64,000 nucleotides of DNA, from assembly GCF_005938675.2 (NCBI RefSeq), contig NZ_VCCH02000014.1, positions 56,663-120,662 of the forward strand. The letters are read 5' to 3'. This document shows, piece after piece, positions 9,521 through 19,344 of the stretch. Below the pieces are notes generated by a model. It made no database searches, had not been told where the DNA came from, and saw only the letters and a list, made by a program, of their open reading frames with translations. The first letter of the stretch is position 1. Every line of letters begins with the position of its first letter. Made by a program: the position numbers and the translations under genes. Source of the stretch: Mycobacterium sp. KBS0706. Lineage in GTDB: Bacteria > Pseudomonadota > Alphaproteobacteria > DSM-16000 > Inquilinaceae.

Positions 9521-10570
9521 CTAGCCGCCGGTCACGCTCATGTGCCGTGCCACGGCGGGCTGCGTGTGGCGGCGGTCGATGAAGAAGTCGTGTCCTTTCG
9601 GCTTGCGCAGGATGGCCTCGCGAATCGCGGCGTCCAGCGCCGCATCGGTCGGATCGGTGCGCAGCGGCGCCCGCAGATCGGCGGCGTCGTCCTGGCCGAG
9701 GCACATATAGAGGGTGCCGGTGCAGGTCAGCCGGACCCGGTTGCAGCTCTCGCAGAAATTGTGGGTGAGCGGGGTGATGAAGCCGAGCCGCCCGCCCGTC
9801 TCCTCCACCCGGACATAGCGCGCCGGCCCGCCGGTGCGATAGTCGGTCTCGGTCAGCGTCCAGCGCCGGGCGAGGTCGGCCCGCACCTGCGACAGCGGCA
9901 GATATTGGTCCAGCCGGTCCTCGCCGCCGATGTCGCCCATCGGCATCACCTCGATCAGCGTCAGATCGTGGCCGTTCTCGCCGCACCAGCGGATCAGCGC
10001 ATCGAACTCGTCGTCATTGACGCCCTTCAGGGCCACGGCGTTGATCTTGATCTTGATGCCGGCGGCCTTGGCCGCGGCGATGCCGTCCATCACCTTGTCG
10101 AACTTGCCCCAGCGGGTGATGGCGAGGAACTTGGCGGGGTCGAGCGTGTCCAGGCTGACATTGATCCGGCGGATGCCGCAGGCGGCCAGGTCCTCGGCAT
10201 GGCGGGCCAGCTGGCTGCCGTTGGTGGTCAGCGTCAGCTCCTCCAGCGCGCCGGTGCCGAGATGCCGCGACAGGCTGCGGATTAGCGTCATCACGTCGCG
10301 CCGGACCAGGGGCTCGCCGCCGGTCAGGCGCAGCTTGCCGACGCCGAAGCGGATGAAGGCGCTGCACAGCCGGTCCAGCTCCTCCAGCGTCAGCAGCTCC
10401 GCCTTCGGCAGGAAGGTCATCTCCTCCGCCATGCAGTAGACGCAGCGGAAATCGCAGCGGTCGGTCACCGACACGCGGAGATAGCGGATGGCGCGACCGA
10501 ACGGGTCCACCAGCGGGGCGCTGGAGGCGGGCGACGGGTCGATCCTGGGCGTCGGCATCTGGAGCGTCAT
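9521..10570 (-). CDS. moaA: GTP 3',8-cyclase (molybdenum cofactor biosynthesis A)
   Basis: This radical-SAM enzyme performs the first step of molybdopterin synthesis, converting GTP to 3',8-cH2GTP. The 349-aa protein has the N-terminal cluster motif CDFRCVYC (Cys39, Cys43, Cys46), the SAM segment [10 protein letters not shown], and the second cluster ligands in [11 protein letters not shown]...C. It ends in the conserved double glycine. The ATG at 10570 is chosen because the 24 residues available upstream do not resemble the family. MobA, another molybdenum cofactor gene, is 0.8 kb away on the opposite strand. Confidence 0.95.
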   Translation of the reverse strand: MTLQMPTPRIDPSPASSAPLVDPFGRAIRYLRVSVTDRCDFRCVYCMAEEMTFLPKAELLTLEELDRLCSAFIRFGVGKLRLTGGEPLVRRDVMTLIRSLSRHLGTGALEELTLTTNGSQLARHAEDLAACGIRRINVSLDTLDPAKFLAITRWGKFDKVMDGIAAAKAAGIKIKINAVALKGVNDDEFDALIRWCGENGHDLTLIEVMPMGDIGGEDRLDQYLPLSQVRADLARRWTLTETDYRTGGPARYVRVEETGGRLGFITPLTHNFCESCNRVRLTCTGTLYMCLGQDDAADLRAPLRTDPTDAALDAAIREAILRKPKGHDFFIDRRHTQPAVARHMSVTGG

Positions 10571-10665
10571 ATACGACAATATAGGACGCCTCCCCGGCGA
10601 ACGCGATAGGCCGGCCTTCGACGAACGCGTATGCTTTTCCACGAGATGAGATACAGCGGGGACCG

Positions 10666-11382
10666 ATGATCCGCAGATTGGTGGGCGTGCTGCTGCTCCT
10701 GTTCGGCGTTTTCCTGGCGGTCGGCGCCGGCAAGGGCGCCTGGGACCGCGAGCAGTGGCGCCAGGGCGCGGTGGAGATCCAGGGGCTGGTGCTGCCGCCC
10801 GGGGCCGGGGACCGCTCGACGCCGGCGCTGGCCGCGGCCGAGACCGTGGTGCGCCTGGGCACGCTGCGCGCCGTCTACGCCGCGGTCGACACCGGCCTGG
10901 CGACGGTGCCGCAGCCGGGCCAGCGGGTGGCCGTGCTGATCGACCCGGACCAGCGGGACCGGGCCGTGCTGGACCACCCCATGGCGCTCTGGGGCGATCA
11001 GATCATCGCCGGCGGCCTGGGCGCGGTGCTGGCGCTGGTCGGGCTGGTGATGATGCGCTCCCGCATGCGCCGGCCGGTGCCGGCCGGCACTGCCGCGGCG
11101 GCGATCGAGACAGTGATGCGTCAGGTCGCGGCGCGGCGGACGGAGGCCAAGCCTTCGCCGCAGCAACCGCCGCAGCAGCAAACAGCCGCGTCGTTCCGCG
11201 TCGCGCGCCCGGCCGGCTCCGGCGCAGTGATCCAGCGCATGCGCGACAGCCCGGTCACGGTGCAACGGGTCGGTGAGCCGGCCGTGACCCGCATCGTCGA
11301 GCGGCCGAGCGGCGTGCTCCCGATCCTGGCCTTCGCCGTCGTGGTGCTGGCGCTGGTTGTCTATCTGGTCGCCGCGGCGTGA
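10666..11382 (+). CDS. Membrane protein of unknown function, DUF3592-like layout
   Basis: The 238-aa protein has a hydrophobic segment at residues 4-22, a soluble stretch of about 90 residues, a second segment near 116-132 and a third near the C-terminus ([20 protein letters not shown]). The soluble part between the first two segments (GLVLPPG...[16 protein letters not shown]) has the look of DUF3592-type extracytoplasmic domains. Between the last two segments is a glutamine/proline-rich linker. The gene overlaps mobA by four bases (GTGA), so the two are probably co-transcribed, but no role in molybdenum cofactor synthesis is known to me. Confidence 0.65.
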   Translation: MIRRLVGVLLLLFGVFLAVGAGKGAWDREQWRQGAVEIQGLVLPPGAGDRSTPALAAAETVVRLGTLRAVYAAVDTGLATVPQPGQRVAVLIDPDQRDRAVLDHPMALWGDQIIAGGLGAVLALVGLVMMRSRMRRPVPAGTAAAAIETVMRQVAARRTEAKPSPQQPPQQQTAASFRVARPAGSGAVIQRMRDSPVTVQRVGEPAVTRIVERPSGVLPILAFAVVVLALVVYLVAAA

Positions 11383-11999
11383 GTCCTTGCGGCGTGATCC
11401 TGGCCGGCGGCCTGGCCCGGCGCATGGGCGGCGGCGACAAGGCGCTGCGGCCGCTCGGCGGCGTCCCGCTGCTCGACCGGGTGATCGCCCGGGCGGCGCC
11501 GCAGGTGTCGGCGCTGTGCCTCAACGCCAATGGCGACCCGTCCCGATTCGCCCGCTGGACCCTGCCGGTTGTGCCCGACGACGTGCCCGGCGCACCGGGG
11601 CCGCTGGCCGGCATTCTGGCGGCGCTGGACTGGGCGGCTGCCACGCGGCCGGAGGTCGAGCTGGTGGCGAGCTTCCCCTGCGACGCGCCGTTCATCCCGC
11701 GCGACCTGGTGGCGCGGCTGGCGGCGGCGCGCCGCGGCGAGAGGGCGGAGATCACCGTCGCCGCTTCGGGCGGCCGAACCCATCCTGTTGTGGCGCTGTG
11801 GCCGGTGGCGCTGCGCGGCGACCTCCGTCGGGCGCTGGTCGAGGAGGAAATTCGCAAGGTCGAGCGCTGGATCGGGCGCCACCCGACCGCGGTGGTCGAG
11901 TTCGTCTGCGACCCCGTCGATCCCTTCCTCAACGGCAACACCCCCGAGGATCTGGCGGAGGCGGAGCGGCTGCTGGCCCGGCACCCCGAGCTGGCATGA
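11379..11999 (+). CDS. mobA: Molybdenum cofactor guanylyltransferase
   Basis: The 206-aa protein has the nucleotidyltransferase signature [14 protein letters not shown] at residues 8-21 and the acidic metal-binding region FPCDAPF. It attaches GMP to Mo-molybdopterin, giving the guanine dinucleotide cofactor used by DMSO-reductase-family enzymes. The start is GTG at 11379 inside the stop of the preceding membrane-protein gene. It ends 18 bases from the stop of the convergent tonB-like gene. Confidence 0.92.
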   Translation: MSPCGVILAGGLARRMGGGDKALRPLGGVPLLDRVIARAAPQVSALCLNANGDPSRFARWTLPVVPDDVPGAPGPLAGILAALDWAAATRPEVELVASFPCDAPFIPRDLVARLAAARRGERAEITVAASGGRTHPVVALWPVALRGDLRRALVEEEIRKVERWIGRHPTAVVEFVCDPVDPFLNGNTPEDLAEAERLLARHPELA

Positions 12000-12017
12000 C
12001 GGCTGCAGGGGGTGCCG

Positions 12018-12919
12018 CTAACGTCGTTGAATCACGAAGGGCGCAGTGATCTGCGTCGGAAAGCCCTCGGGGGGTTCGGGCGCGGACAAGCGGCTGAGAA
12101 CCCGCAACACAGTGTCGTCGATGCTTTCGCTCTGCGATGACCCGATGACCAGCGGGTTCTCGATGCTGCCGTCCGGATGCAGCGTGAAACGCACCGTGAT
12201 GGTGGTGTCCTGCCGCACATTGATGCCGGCCCGGTTCAGGCGCCGCTGGATGTAGCCGCTCAGCTTGCTCTGGTAGTCGGCGGCCCGTGCCGAACTGGCC
12301 GCCGAGGATGCCGGGGGCTGGACGACGAGCCTGGGTGGGAGCGCCGCCTGCTGCGTCGCCGCAGGAGCAGCCTCCACCGGCCGTTCGGTCCGGGGCGGCT
12401 GCTGGCGCTGCGGCCGCCGCTCGGCGGGCGGTTTCGGCTTGGTCGGTGGCGGCTGCACGATCTCCGGCTCCTCCGCCTGGACGGTCTCGGGCACGGCAGC
12501 GACCACGGCCTCGGTCTGACCGGTCGTGGTCACCAGCTCCGGCGGCGGGGTTTCCGGCGCCGGCTCCGGCGGCTGGATCTCGGTGGTCTCGGTCACCGTC
12601 GTCTCGGCCGGCGGGGGCGGCTCCTCGACAACGGTCTCGACCGGCTGGTCCTGCACCGGCTGGTCCTGGACCGGCTGGGTCTGCGCGGTCTCGACGGGCA
12701 TCGCCTCGGTCGGCTCGATCTGCGCGGTCTCGACCGGTTCCGCCGTGTCCACCGACTCTGCCGGGGTGCCGAAGCCGGCCATCTCGATCGCCATCGGGGT
12801 CTCGGCCGGCGTCGGCGCCGCCGATCCGGTCAGGCTGGGCAGCAGCGCCCAGACCACGCCGCCGTGAATCAGCGCGGACGCGGCATAGGCGATGCCGCGT
12901 CCCGACAGGCGCAGGCGGG

Positions 12920-12923
<4 letters not shown>
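12018..12923 (-). CDS. tonB: TonB-family energy transducer
   Basis: The 301-aa protein has an N-terminal membrane anchor (residues about 10-28), a long proline/glutamate/valine-rich periplasmic spacer, and a C-terminal TonB domain (DYQSKLSGYIQRRLNRAG, then TVRFTLHPDGSIENPLVIGSS). It should couple the ExbB/ExbD proton channel to an outer-membrane heme receptor. The start ATG at 12923 overlaps the stop of exbD as ATGA. The spacer DNA contains short near-repeats encoding PVQDQPVQDQPVE. Confidence 0.88.
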
Positions 12924-13404
<481 letters not shown>

Positions 13405-13405
<1 letters not shown>

Positions 13406-14073
13406 TACTCGGCGGCCTCACGCCGGGCGGCGGCGGTGCGCCGCGTGCCGGACAGGTGCTCGGCCATCTGGCCGATCGCGGTGATGAAGGTCTGGTTGAT
13501 GCGGCGCAGATCGGTCGAGAACTTGTTGTAGGCCATCACCGCCGGGATCGCGGCGACCAGGCCGATCGCGGTCGCGAACAGCGCCTCGGCGATGCCGGGG
13601 GCCACCACCGCCAGGCTGGTGTCCTGCGAGCTGGCAATCGAGGTGAAGCTGTTCATGATGCCCCAGACCGTGCCGAACAGCCCGACGAAGGGCGCGGCCG
13701 AGCCGATGGTGGCCAGGAAGGGCAGGCCCAGCTCGCGCCGGCGCACCACCTCGCCGGCGGCGCGGCGCATGGCGCGCTCGATCCGGTCGCGGCACTCGGC
13801 CCGGCTCTCCTCTGGGTCGACCGCCCGCCATTGGGCCAGGCCAGCCTCGACGATCGGCTTGGCCGGGTCGGCCGGGATCACGTCGACCTCGTGCTCGGTG
13901 TCGACCCGGCGGCGCAGCGCGGCGGCGGCGCGGCGCAGCCGGCCGATGGTGAACAGCTTGTCGAGGACGATGCCCCAGCAGCCGATGGAGGCCAGCACCA
14001 GCAGCGCCAGCACGCTCTGGACGATGACGTCCGCCTGCTGCACCAGGGCGATGATCGAGAGATCGTGCGACAT
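13405..14073 (-). CDS. exbB: Biopolymer transport protein ExbB
   Basis: The 222-aa protein belongs to the MotA/TolQ/ExbB proton-channel family. It has a first membrane segment near residues 15-38 and two more in the C-terminal half, including GSAAPFVGLFGTVWGIMNSF and ALFATAIGLVAAIPAVMAYN, which carry the family signatures. With exbD and tonB it forms the inner-membrane motor for TonB-dependent uptake. Placement behind hemP and hmuS says the substrate is heme. Confidence 0.9.
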
Positions 14074-14083
14074 GGGGCCCTCC

Positions 14084-14518
14084 TCAGCGCATCAGGGCGA
14101 CGGGCAGGCGCGACTTGGTCTCGACCCGGTCGATGCAGTCGGCCACGGCGCCGGCCTCGGTGCGGCAGTCGAGCACGTCGTTGACCAGGACCGAGCCGAT
14201 CGCGTCGCAGGCCAGGCCCGAGACCTCGAAGGCCTTGACGCTGGTCTTGCGGGAGCGCAGCGGCGCCGCTTCGACCGCCAGGCGCTTGCGGATGGCGCCG
14301 TCGGTGCCGAAGAAGACGAGGTCCAGCTTGAACGACTGATAGGCATCGTCGCCGGTGCCGAACACCATGTTCACGGCGCAGTTCTGGCCGCGCGGCTCGA
14401 GCGTGTTGAGCTCCAGGCTGACGCCGTTCGGCGCCGCCGCGGCGGCCAGGGCCGGCGCCGCGGAGAGGGCCAGGAGCAGGGCGGAGAGCGCGGACACTGA
14501 TTGGCGTCGGCTGGTCAT
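14084..14518 (-). CDS. Secreted protein of unknown function in the heme-uptake cluster
   Basis: The 144-aa precursor has a clear Sec signal peptide (MTSRRQSVSALSALLLALSA, cleavage likely after PALA or within the following alanines). The mature part contains four cysteines (NCAV, LACDA, LDCRT, ADCID), which suggests two disulfides, and is otherwise unassigned. The ATG at 14518 is preferred to the longer open frame (to 14620) because it gives the signal peptide and is preceded by GAGGA. It is the first intact gene downstream of the damaged hmuS region and lies ten bases upstream of exbB. A periplasmic accessory role in heme uptake is inference from position only. Confidence 0.7.
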   Translation of the reverse strand: MTSRRQSVSALSALLLALSAAPALAAAAAPNGVSLELNTLEPRGQNCAVNMVFGTGDDAYQSFKLDLVFFGTDGAIRKRLAVEAAPLRSRKTSVKAFEVSGLACDAIGSVLVNDVLDCRTEAGAVADCIDRVETKSRLPVALMR

Positions 14519-14525
14519 GATGTCC

Positions 14526-14715
14526 TCAGAGCGGCACAAGGAAAGGCCTGTCGGATTGCGGATGGGGAATGACCTCGACCGGGCAGCCGAGCACGGCCTC
14601 CACGGTCGTGGCGTGAGCACCTCGCCGCTGGCGACGACGACCCGCTTCGATCCGCCCGGGCGGGCAGGGCGGTCGCGACCAGCGCCGCGGCGGCGAGGGC
14701 CAGGAGCGGGCGCAT
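14526..14715 (-). pseudogene. Small secreted protein gene with two apparent frameshifts
   Basis: The ATG at 14715 overlaps the hmuS stop (TGATG) and opens with a good signal peptide, MRPLLALAAAALVATALPAR. The rest of a coherent protein continues in two other frames: SKRVVVASGEVLT, then TTVEAVLGCPVEVIPHPQSD and RPFLVPL, ending at a TGA at 14526-14528. Two single-base insertions, one near 14650 and one near 14610, would restore a 63-aa secreted protein. Without them the signal peptide runs into unrelated residues. Either the gene is decaying or the sequence has base drop-outs here. The family is unknown to me. Confidence 0.55.
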
Positions 14716-15775
14716 CAGGCCGCGTCCAGGGCGCTGACTCGAGCCACCAGCTCGTGCCAGTCGGTGCGCTCCGGCTGGCCCGGCTTGCGGGCGCCGAACA
14801 GCATCGCCATCAGCGTGCCGTCGATATCGAACAGCTCCAGCGAGGTGACGACGCCGTCGTTGGTCGGCTTGCGCACCACCCAGGCGCTGTCGATGCGGTC
14901 CTCGCGCAGATGCAGGTTGAAGCCGGGGTCCAGCACGTTCAGCCAGGGCCCCATATCGAGCAGCCGGTGCACCGGGCCGGTGTGGATCTGCAGGCATCCG
15001 GGGTTGCCGACGAAGACCATGATCGCGGCGCCGGTCTCGGCAGCGTCGGTCAGCACCCGGCGCAGCGCATTGCGGCCGACCGGCTCGGCCCGCTGCGGCC
15101 CGGCCAGGCGTATCGCCTGCAGCCGGTCGAGGCGGTGCAATTTGAGCAGGCCGAAGAACTGGTGCGTGTCCTCCATCGCGTCCCAGCCGGCGCGGAAGCC
15201 GGCGACGTCGATCTCGCCGTCATCCAGGACGGCCGGGCGGACGATCTTCTGCGCCACCAGCAGCGGCGCCTGGTCGGCATGGCGGAAGCGGTCGACCAGG
15301 GCGATGAACGCGGCGCGGTCGCCGCCCTCGGTCAGGAAGATCTTGTGGATGGCGGTGCCGGCGGCATCGAAGAACTGCAGGCTCGGCTTCGGATGATTGG
15401 CGCCGCCGACGGCGAAGCCATGCGCCCAGCGGGTGTAGAACAGCCGCAGGTCGATGTCGGGGCCGAGCGCCAGCCCGACATGGCTGCCGACCGAGACGTT
15501 CAGATACGTGCCGGTCTTCTCGTGCACCACGCTCTCGTTGCGGGTCAGCGCCATGACCGGGCCGAGCGCCTCGACCGACTGCAGGATCGTGCTCCAATCC
15601 CCCCGATGCGGGCCGTTCCGGCGCCGATCTGGAAGGCGACCAGCTCGCCCTCGCTGACGCCCAGCGCCGCCGCGGCGTCGCGGGCGCACAGCTGCGGCTG
15701 CTCGGCGCGCAGCGCCGCCCAGCGCGCGGCGAGGGCGGTCGGCGGGGCCGGGAGATCAGGTTCGAGGCTCTGCAT
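14715..15775 (-). pseudogene. hmuS: Hemin-degrading factor HmuS/HemS, frameshifted
   Basis: Two reading frames together make a full HemS-type protein of about 353 aa. The N-terminal part (AEQPQLCARDAAAALGVSEG and ELVAFQIGAGTARIGG) lies in one frame. From about 15600 the remainder continues in another (DWSTILQSVEALGPVMALTR, later WAHGFAVGGANHPKPSLQFF and VFVGNPGCLQIHTGPV). The switch falls at a run of six G residues on the coding strand, about 15599-15604; one extra G would join the frames exactly. HemS/HmuS proteins bind cytoplasmic heme and help release iron. ATG codons at 15778 and 15775 are both possible; 15775 has better spacing to GGAG. As read, the product would be truncated. Confidence 0.8.
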
Positions 15776-15967
15776 CATGCTCTCCGATCACCGGGGACGA
15801 GGGGCGCCGGCGGCCGGCGGGGTGCGACAGGACATGCGAAAACGCGGCCAAACCATGGGCCGCCGGGGGCTGCGGAAGCATGACGAGAACCTGTTCGGGC
15901 GACGGGTCCTCACGCAGACCTGGCGGCGGGCGATGCCCGGCTTGCTGGGCGCGCGAAACGGGACGGG

Positions 15968-16138
15968 CTACTTGGTCAGGATGAGCTTGCTGTTGCGGGT
16001 GATCCGCAGGCGGTAGACGTCGTCGCCGTGCTGGATCGTCAGCTCGCGGCGGGCGCCGAACAGGTCGCGCGTGTCAAGGCTGGCCGGGGCGGGCCGCTGC
16101 GGCGGCTCGACGGCATGCGCTGTGGGTTGATCCAGCAT
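15968..16138 (-). CDS. hemP: Hemin uptake protein HemP
   Basis: The 56-aa protein ends with the HemP signature: DLFGARRELTIQHGDDVYRL followed by RITRNSKLILTK. HemP is a small protein at the head of iron-regulated heme-uptake operons and is reported in some species to be needed for heme receptor expression. The ATG at 16138 is preceded by GGGGA; an in-frame ATG at 16153 is a possible alternative. It is the first gene of the minus-strand heme cluster, and a Fur-like operator lies 43-57 bases upstream of the start. Confidence 0.88.
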   Translation of the reverse strand: MLDQPTAHAVEPPQRPAPASLDTRDLFGARRELTIQHGDDVYRLRITRNSKLILTK

Positions 16139-16180
16139 GGTGTCCCCATCCATGGTGAGATTGATCGGACAAGACGATGT

Positions 16181-16195
16181 TGAGAGTCATTCTCA
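16181..16195. promoter_or_regulatory. Fur-box-like operator upstream of hemP
   Basis: TGAGAGTCATTCTCA is an inverted repeat (TGAGA...TCTCA around a 5-base centre). On the minus strand the flanks read ATGAGAATGACTCTCA, close to Fur-family operators. About 30 bp further out (16219-16243) a second segment has AATGC/GCATT ends around a related GGAATGACA core, so two sites may be present. Location upstream of hemP fits iron repression of the heme cluster, and perhaps of the divergent gene at 16388. Confidence 0.6.
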
Positions 16196-16387
16196 TATCC
16201 ATCTACTGCGGTCAAGAAAATGCGTGTCATTCCTATTTGCATTTATCGAAAACGCGTCGCTTCAATGTGGAATCGGGTGCGGAAACCTTGCGAAACGCGA
16301 TGCTTGGTGCCGACCGCCTCGGCGCGCAATATAATGCCGGTATCAGTGGACGCGGGTGAGGGCTTGGATGGACACCGGGGCTGGGCG

Positions 16388-16705
16388 ATGATCGAAGTGC
16401 AGCAGATCGAGCGCAGGCCGGCGCAGCGGCCGGTCCAGCCTTCAGCCGGGCTTGCCGTCTGCGAGGACCGGGTGGTCGAGCGCTTCCTCGACCGTTCCGC
16501 GGCCCCGCGCAGCGATACCGACTTCCTGCGCAAGCTCAACCACAGCCTGTTCGACGAGCCGGAATACCGGCCGAGCGTGCCCAGCCTGCGCAGCCTGGTC
16601 ATGCTGGCGGCAGTGGCGCTGCTGGCGGTGAGCGCGGCGGCGCTGATCGGTACCGCCTGGCACGATCTGAACGAAGGCGGGACCGTGCAACAGGAGGCCC
16701 GCTGA
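16388..16705 (+). CDS. Single-span membrane protein of unknown function, divergent from hemP
   Basis: The 105-aa protein is hydrophilic for about 75 residues (including DFLRKLNHSLFDEPEYRPSV), then has one strong membrane segment (SLVMLAAVALLAVSAAALIG) and a short tail. I do not recognise a family. The ATG at 16388 is taken rather than the longer open frame from 16220, whose extra residues look non-coding. It shares the 250-bp Fur-box region with hemP in divergent orientation, so iron control is possible. Confidence 0.55.
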   Translation: MIEVQQIERRPAQRPVQPSAGLAVCEDRVVERFLDRSAAPRSDTDFLRKLNHSLFDEPEYRPSVPSLRSLVMLAAVALLAVSAAALIGTAWHDLNEGGTVQQEAR

Positions 16706-16728
16706 GCCGCCCGCCCGGTCCGGTGGCC

Positions 16729-17244
16729 TCAGCTGTCGTATTTCAGCAGCGAGACGACCGGCGCGTCGATCTTCTCGCGGCCGCCGAGGAAGGACAGCTC
16801 GATCAGGCAGGCCGCGCCGCGGACATCGGCACCGACGCGGCGCAGCAGTTGGATCGCCGCCGCCATGGTGCCGCCGGTCGCCAGCAGGTCGTCCAGCACC
16901 GCCACCTTCATGCCCGGCTTGATCGCGTCGGCCTGGATCTCGATCGCGTCCGACCCGTATTCGAGCTGGTAGAGATGGCCGATCGTCTCGCCCGGCAGCT
17001 TGCCGCGCTTGCGGCACATCACGAAGCCGCAGCCTAGTACATAGGATAGTGGTGCCGCCGCCAGAAACCCGCGAGATTCGATGCCGACCAGGATGTCGGG
17101 CTGCCACTCGCGGACCTGGGTGGCCAGGCTGTCGACGGCGTGCCGCCACGCTTGCGGATGGGCCAGAAGCGGCGAGATGTCGTAGAACAGGATGCCTGGC
17201 TTGGGAAAATCCGGGATACCGCGTATGTGCGACTTGAGATCCAT
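16729..17244 (-). CDS. apt: Adenine phosphoribosyltransferase
   Basis: The 171-aa protein has the type-I phosphoribosyltransferase motif [14 protein letters not shown] and the Apt start [20 protein letters not shown]. It converts adenine and PRPP to AMP in purine salvage. Length and end motif (SLLKYDS) are typical. The start is the ATG at 17244; the frame remains open far upstream, but that stretch is antisense to the lipid-transport permease. It is divergent from the Mla-type operon starting at 17347. Confidence 0.95.
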   Translation of the reverse strand: MDLKSHIRGIPDFPKPGILFYDISPLLAHPQAWRHAVDSLATQVREWQPDILVGIESRGFLAAAPLSYVLGCGFVMCRKRGKLPGETIGHLYQLEYGSDAIEIQADAIKPGMKVAVLDDLLATGGTMAAAIQLLRRVGADVRGAACLIELSFLGGREKIDAPVVSLLKYDS

Positions 17245-17346
17245 GAGACGTCCTTGGTTGCGGGCCGGAGCGACCCTGCATCGTAGTGCCTGCTGCCCGA
17301 AAGGCAATTCGCAGGTGCGGAAGCCGGTCGGCCGTGAGGCTGCGCG

Positions 17347-18501
17347 GTGACGACAGCGGCGGCGGCCACGGACGCCGAGGCCCGGATCGACAGCCGCGTC
17401 GAGCGCGGCGTCACCCGGCTGCGCCTGGAAGGGCCCTGGGTGACGCGGGCCGCGGCGCCCCTGGACCGCGAGTTGTCCGAGCTGGTGCAGTCGTCGGTGA
17501 AGGGCGAGGTGGTGCTGGACCTGTCCGGCGTCACCCGGCTGGACACGGTCGGCGCCTGGCTGGTGCACCGCACCCAGGAGGATCTCGCCGCGGCCGGCGC
17601 CACGGTCCGGGTCGAGGGCGTGTCGGACGACCAGAAGGGCCTGCTCGAGGCCGTGTCGCGGGTCGAGCGCGACGAGCCGATCAAGCGCCCTCACCGCAAC
17701 ATCCTGTACGAGCTGGCGCTGCGCACCGGCAAGGCGACCTACGGTTTCCGCGACGAGGCGCTGGAGCTGCTGAGCTTCCTCGGCATGCTGGTGGTCAAGA
17801 GCATCGCCACGCTGCTGCGGCCAAGCCGGATCCGGATCACCGCGCTGGCGCACAACATCGAGGCCACCGGCCTCAACGCCATGCCGATCGTCGGCCTGCT
17901 GTCCTTCCTGATCGGCGTCGTGCTCGCCTATCAGGGGGCGGACCAGTTGAGCCGTTTTGGCGCCCAGATCTTCGTGGTCAACCTGCTCGGCGTGTCGGTG
18001 CTGCGCGAGCTCGGCGGCCTGATCACCGCGATCATCGTCGCCGGACGGTCCGGCTCGGCCTTCACCGCGCAGATCGGCACCATGCAGGTCAACCAGGAGG
18101 TCGACGCGATGGAGACGCTGGGCCTCGACCCGATCGAGGTGCTGGTGATCCCGCGGGTCTTCGCCCTGGCCATCACCCTGCCGCTGCTGACCTTCTATGC
18201 CAGCATGATGGCGATCTTCGGCGGCGCGCTGATGTCGTATTTCGTGTTGGACATCAGCGGGCCGCAGTTCCTGCAGCAGTTCAAGGCGGCGATCAGCGTC
18301 GGCACCTTCTGGGTCGGCATGATCAAGGCCCCGGTCTTCGCCTTCGCCATCGCCATGGTCGGCTGCTATGAGGGGCTGAAGGTCTCCGGCAGCGCCGAGA
18401 GCGTCGGCCGGCTGACCACCCAATCCGTCGTGGTCTCGATCTTCCTGGTGATCGTGCTCGATGCCCTGTTCTCCATCCTGTTCGCCACCCTGGGGGTCTG
18501 A
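17347..18501 (+). CDS. MlaE-type lipid ABC permease with fused N-terminal STAS domain
   Basis: The 384-aa protein starts with a STAS-like domain (residues about 15-105, including [20 protein letters not shown]) comparable to MlaB. It is followed by the MlaE permease domain with five to six membrane segments and the signature [26 protein letters not shown] at about residues 220-245. This fused form occurs in alphaproteobacterial MCE transport systems, which move phospholipids between the two membranes. The start is GTG at 17347. It leads a four-gene operon (permease, ATPase, MCE protein, lipoprotein). Confidence 0.9.
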   Translation: MTTAAAATDAEARIDSRVERGVTRLRLEGPWVTRAAAPLDRELSELVQSSVKGEVVLDLSGVTRLDTVGAWLVHRTQEDLAAAGATVRVEGVSDDQKGLLEAVSRVERDEPIKRPHRNILYELALRTGKATYGFRDEALELLSFLGMLVVKSIATLLRPSRIRITALAHNIEATGLNAMPIVGLLSFLIGVVLAYQGADQLSRFGAQIFVVNLLGVSVLRELGGLITAIIVAGRSGSAFTAQIGTMQVNQEVDAMETLGLDPIEVLVIPRVFALAITLPLLTFYASMMAIFGGALMSYFVLDISGPQFLQQFKAAISVGTFWVGMIKAPVFAFAIAMVGCYEGLKVSGSAESVGRLTTQSVVVSIFLVIVLDALFSILFATLGV

Positions 18502-18503
18502 TC

Positions 18504-19343
18504 ATGCATAAGGACCCCCAGGCACCGCCGCCCGAGGCGCCGGATGACGGCGTCGCGATCCGGGTGCGCGGCCTCAAGACCCAGTTCGGCGCCCAGGTGA
18601 TCCATGAGGGGCTGGACCTCGACGTCCGGCGTGGCGAGGTGCTGGGGGTCGTCGGCGGCTCCGGCACCGGCAAATCGGTGCTGCTGAAGGAGATCATCGG
18701 CCTGATCCGGCCCGCTGCCGGGACGGTCGAGGTGCTCGGCATCGACATGGACCAGGCCGACGAAGCGGAACGCAGGGCGGTGCAGCGGCGTTGGGGGGTC
18801 ATGTTCCAGGACGGCGCCCTGTTCAGCTCGATGACCGTGGCCGAGAACATCCAGGTGCCGATGAAGGAATACACCCGGCTGTCGCACCACATGATGGACG
18901 AGCTGGCGCGGGTGAAGATCGCCATGGCCGGCCTGGCCTGCAGCGCCGGCATCAAGCATCCCTCCGAACTGTCCGGCGGCATGCGCAAGCGCGCGGCGCT
19001 GGCGCGGGCGCTGGCGCTGGACCCGGAGATCATCTTTCTCGACGAGCCGACCGCAGGCCTGGACCCGATCGGCGCCGCCGCCTTCGACCAGCTCATCGCC
19101 GAGCTGCAGCGCAGCCTCAAGCTCACGGTGTTCATGGTTACCCACGACCTCGACAGCCTGGTCACGATCTGCGACCGCATCGCCGTGCTGATCGACAAGA
19201 AGATCGTGGTCGACACCTACGAAAACCTGCTGAAGGTCGACCACCCCTGGATTCAGGAATACTTCCACGGGCCGCGCGGCCGCGCGGCGGCAGCGGCCGA
19301 GCATGCCGCGGCAGAGCGGGCACAGGCGGGGGCGGAGAGCTGA
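18504..19343 (+). CDS. MlaF-type lipid ABC transporter ATPase
   Basis: The 279-aa ATPase has a Walker A GGSGTGKS, ABC signature LSGGMRKRAALARALAL, Walker B IIFLDEPTAGLDPIG and a switch His in MVTHDLDSL. It ends in an alanine/glutamate-rich tail longer than MlaF usually has. It lies two bases after the permease gene and one base before the MCE gene, forming the energy subunit of this lipid transporter. Confidence 0.9.
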   Translation: MHKDPQAPPPEAPDDGVAIRVRGLKTQFGAQVIHEGLDLDVRRGEVLGVVGGSGTGKSVLLKEIIGLIRPAAGTVEVLGIDMDQADEAERRAVQRRWGVMFQDGALFSSMTVAENIQVPMKEYTRLSHHMMDELARVKIAMAGLACSAGIKHPSELSGGMRKRAALARALALDPEIIFLDEPTAGLDPIGAAAFDQLIAELQRSLKLTVFMVTHDLDSLVTICDRIAVLIDKKIVVDTYENLLKVDHPWIQEYFHGPRGRAAAAAEHAAAERAQAGAES

Positions 19344-19344
19344 G

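Noticed and set aside
14355..16016. 553-codon plus-strand frame across the heme cluster
   Set aside because: Antisense shadow of hmuS; the minus strand carries HemS motifs despite the frameshift.
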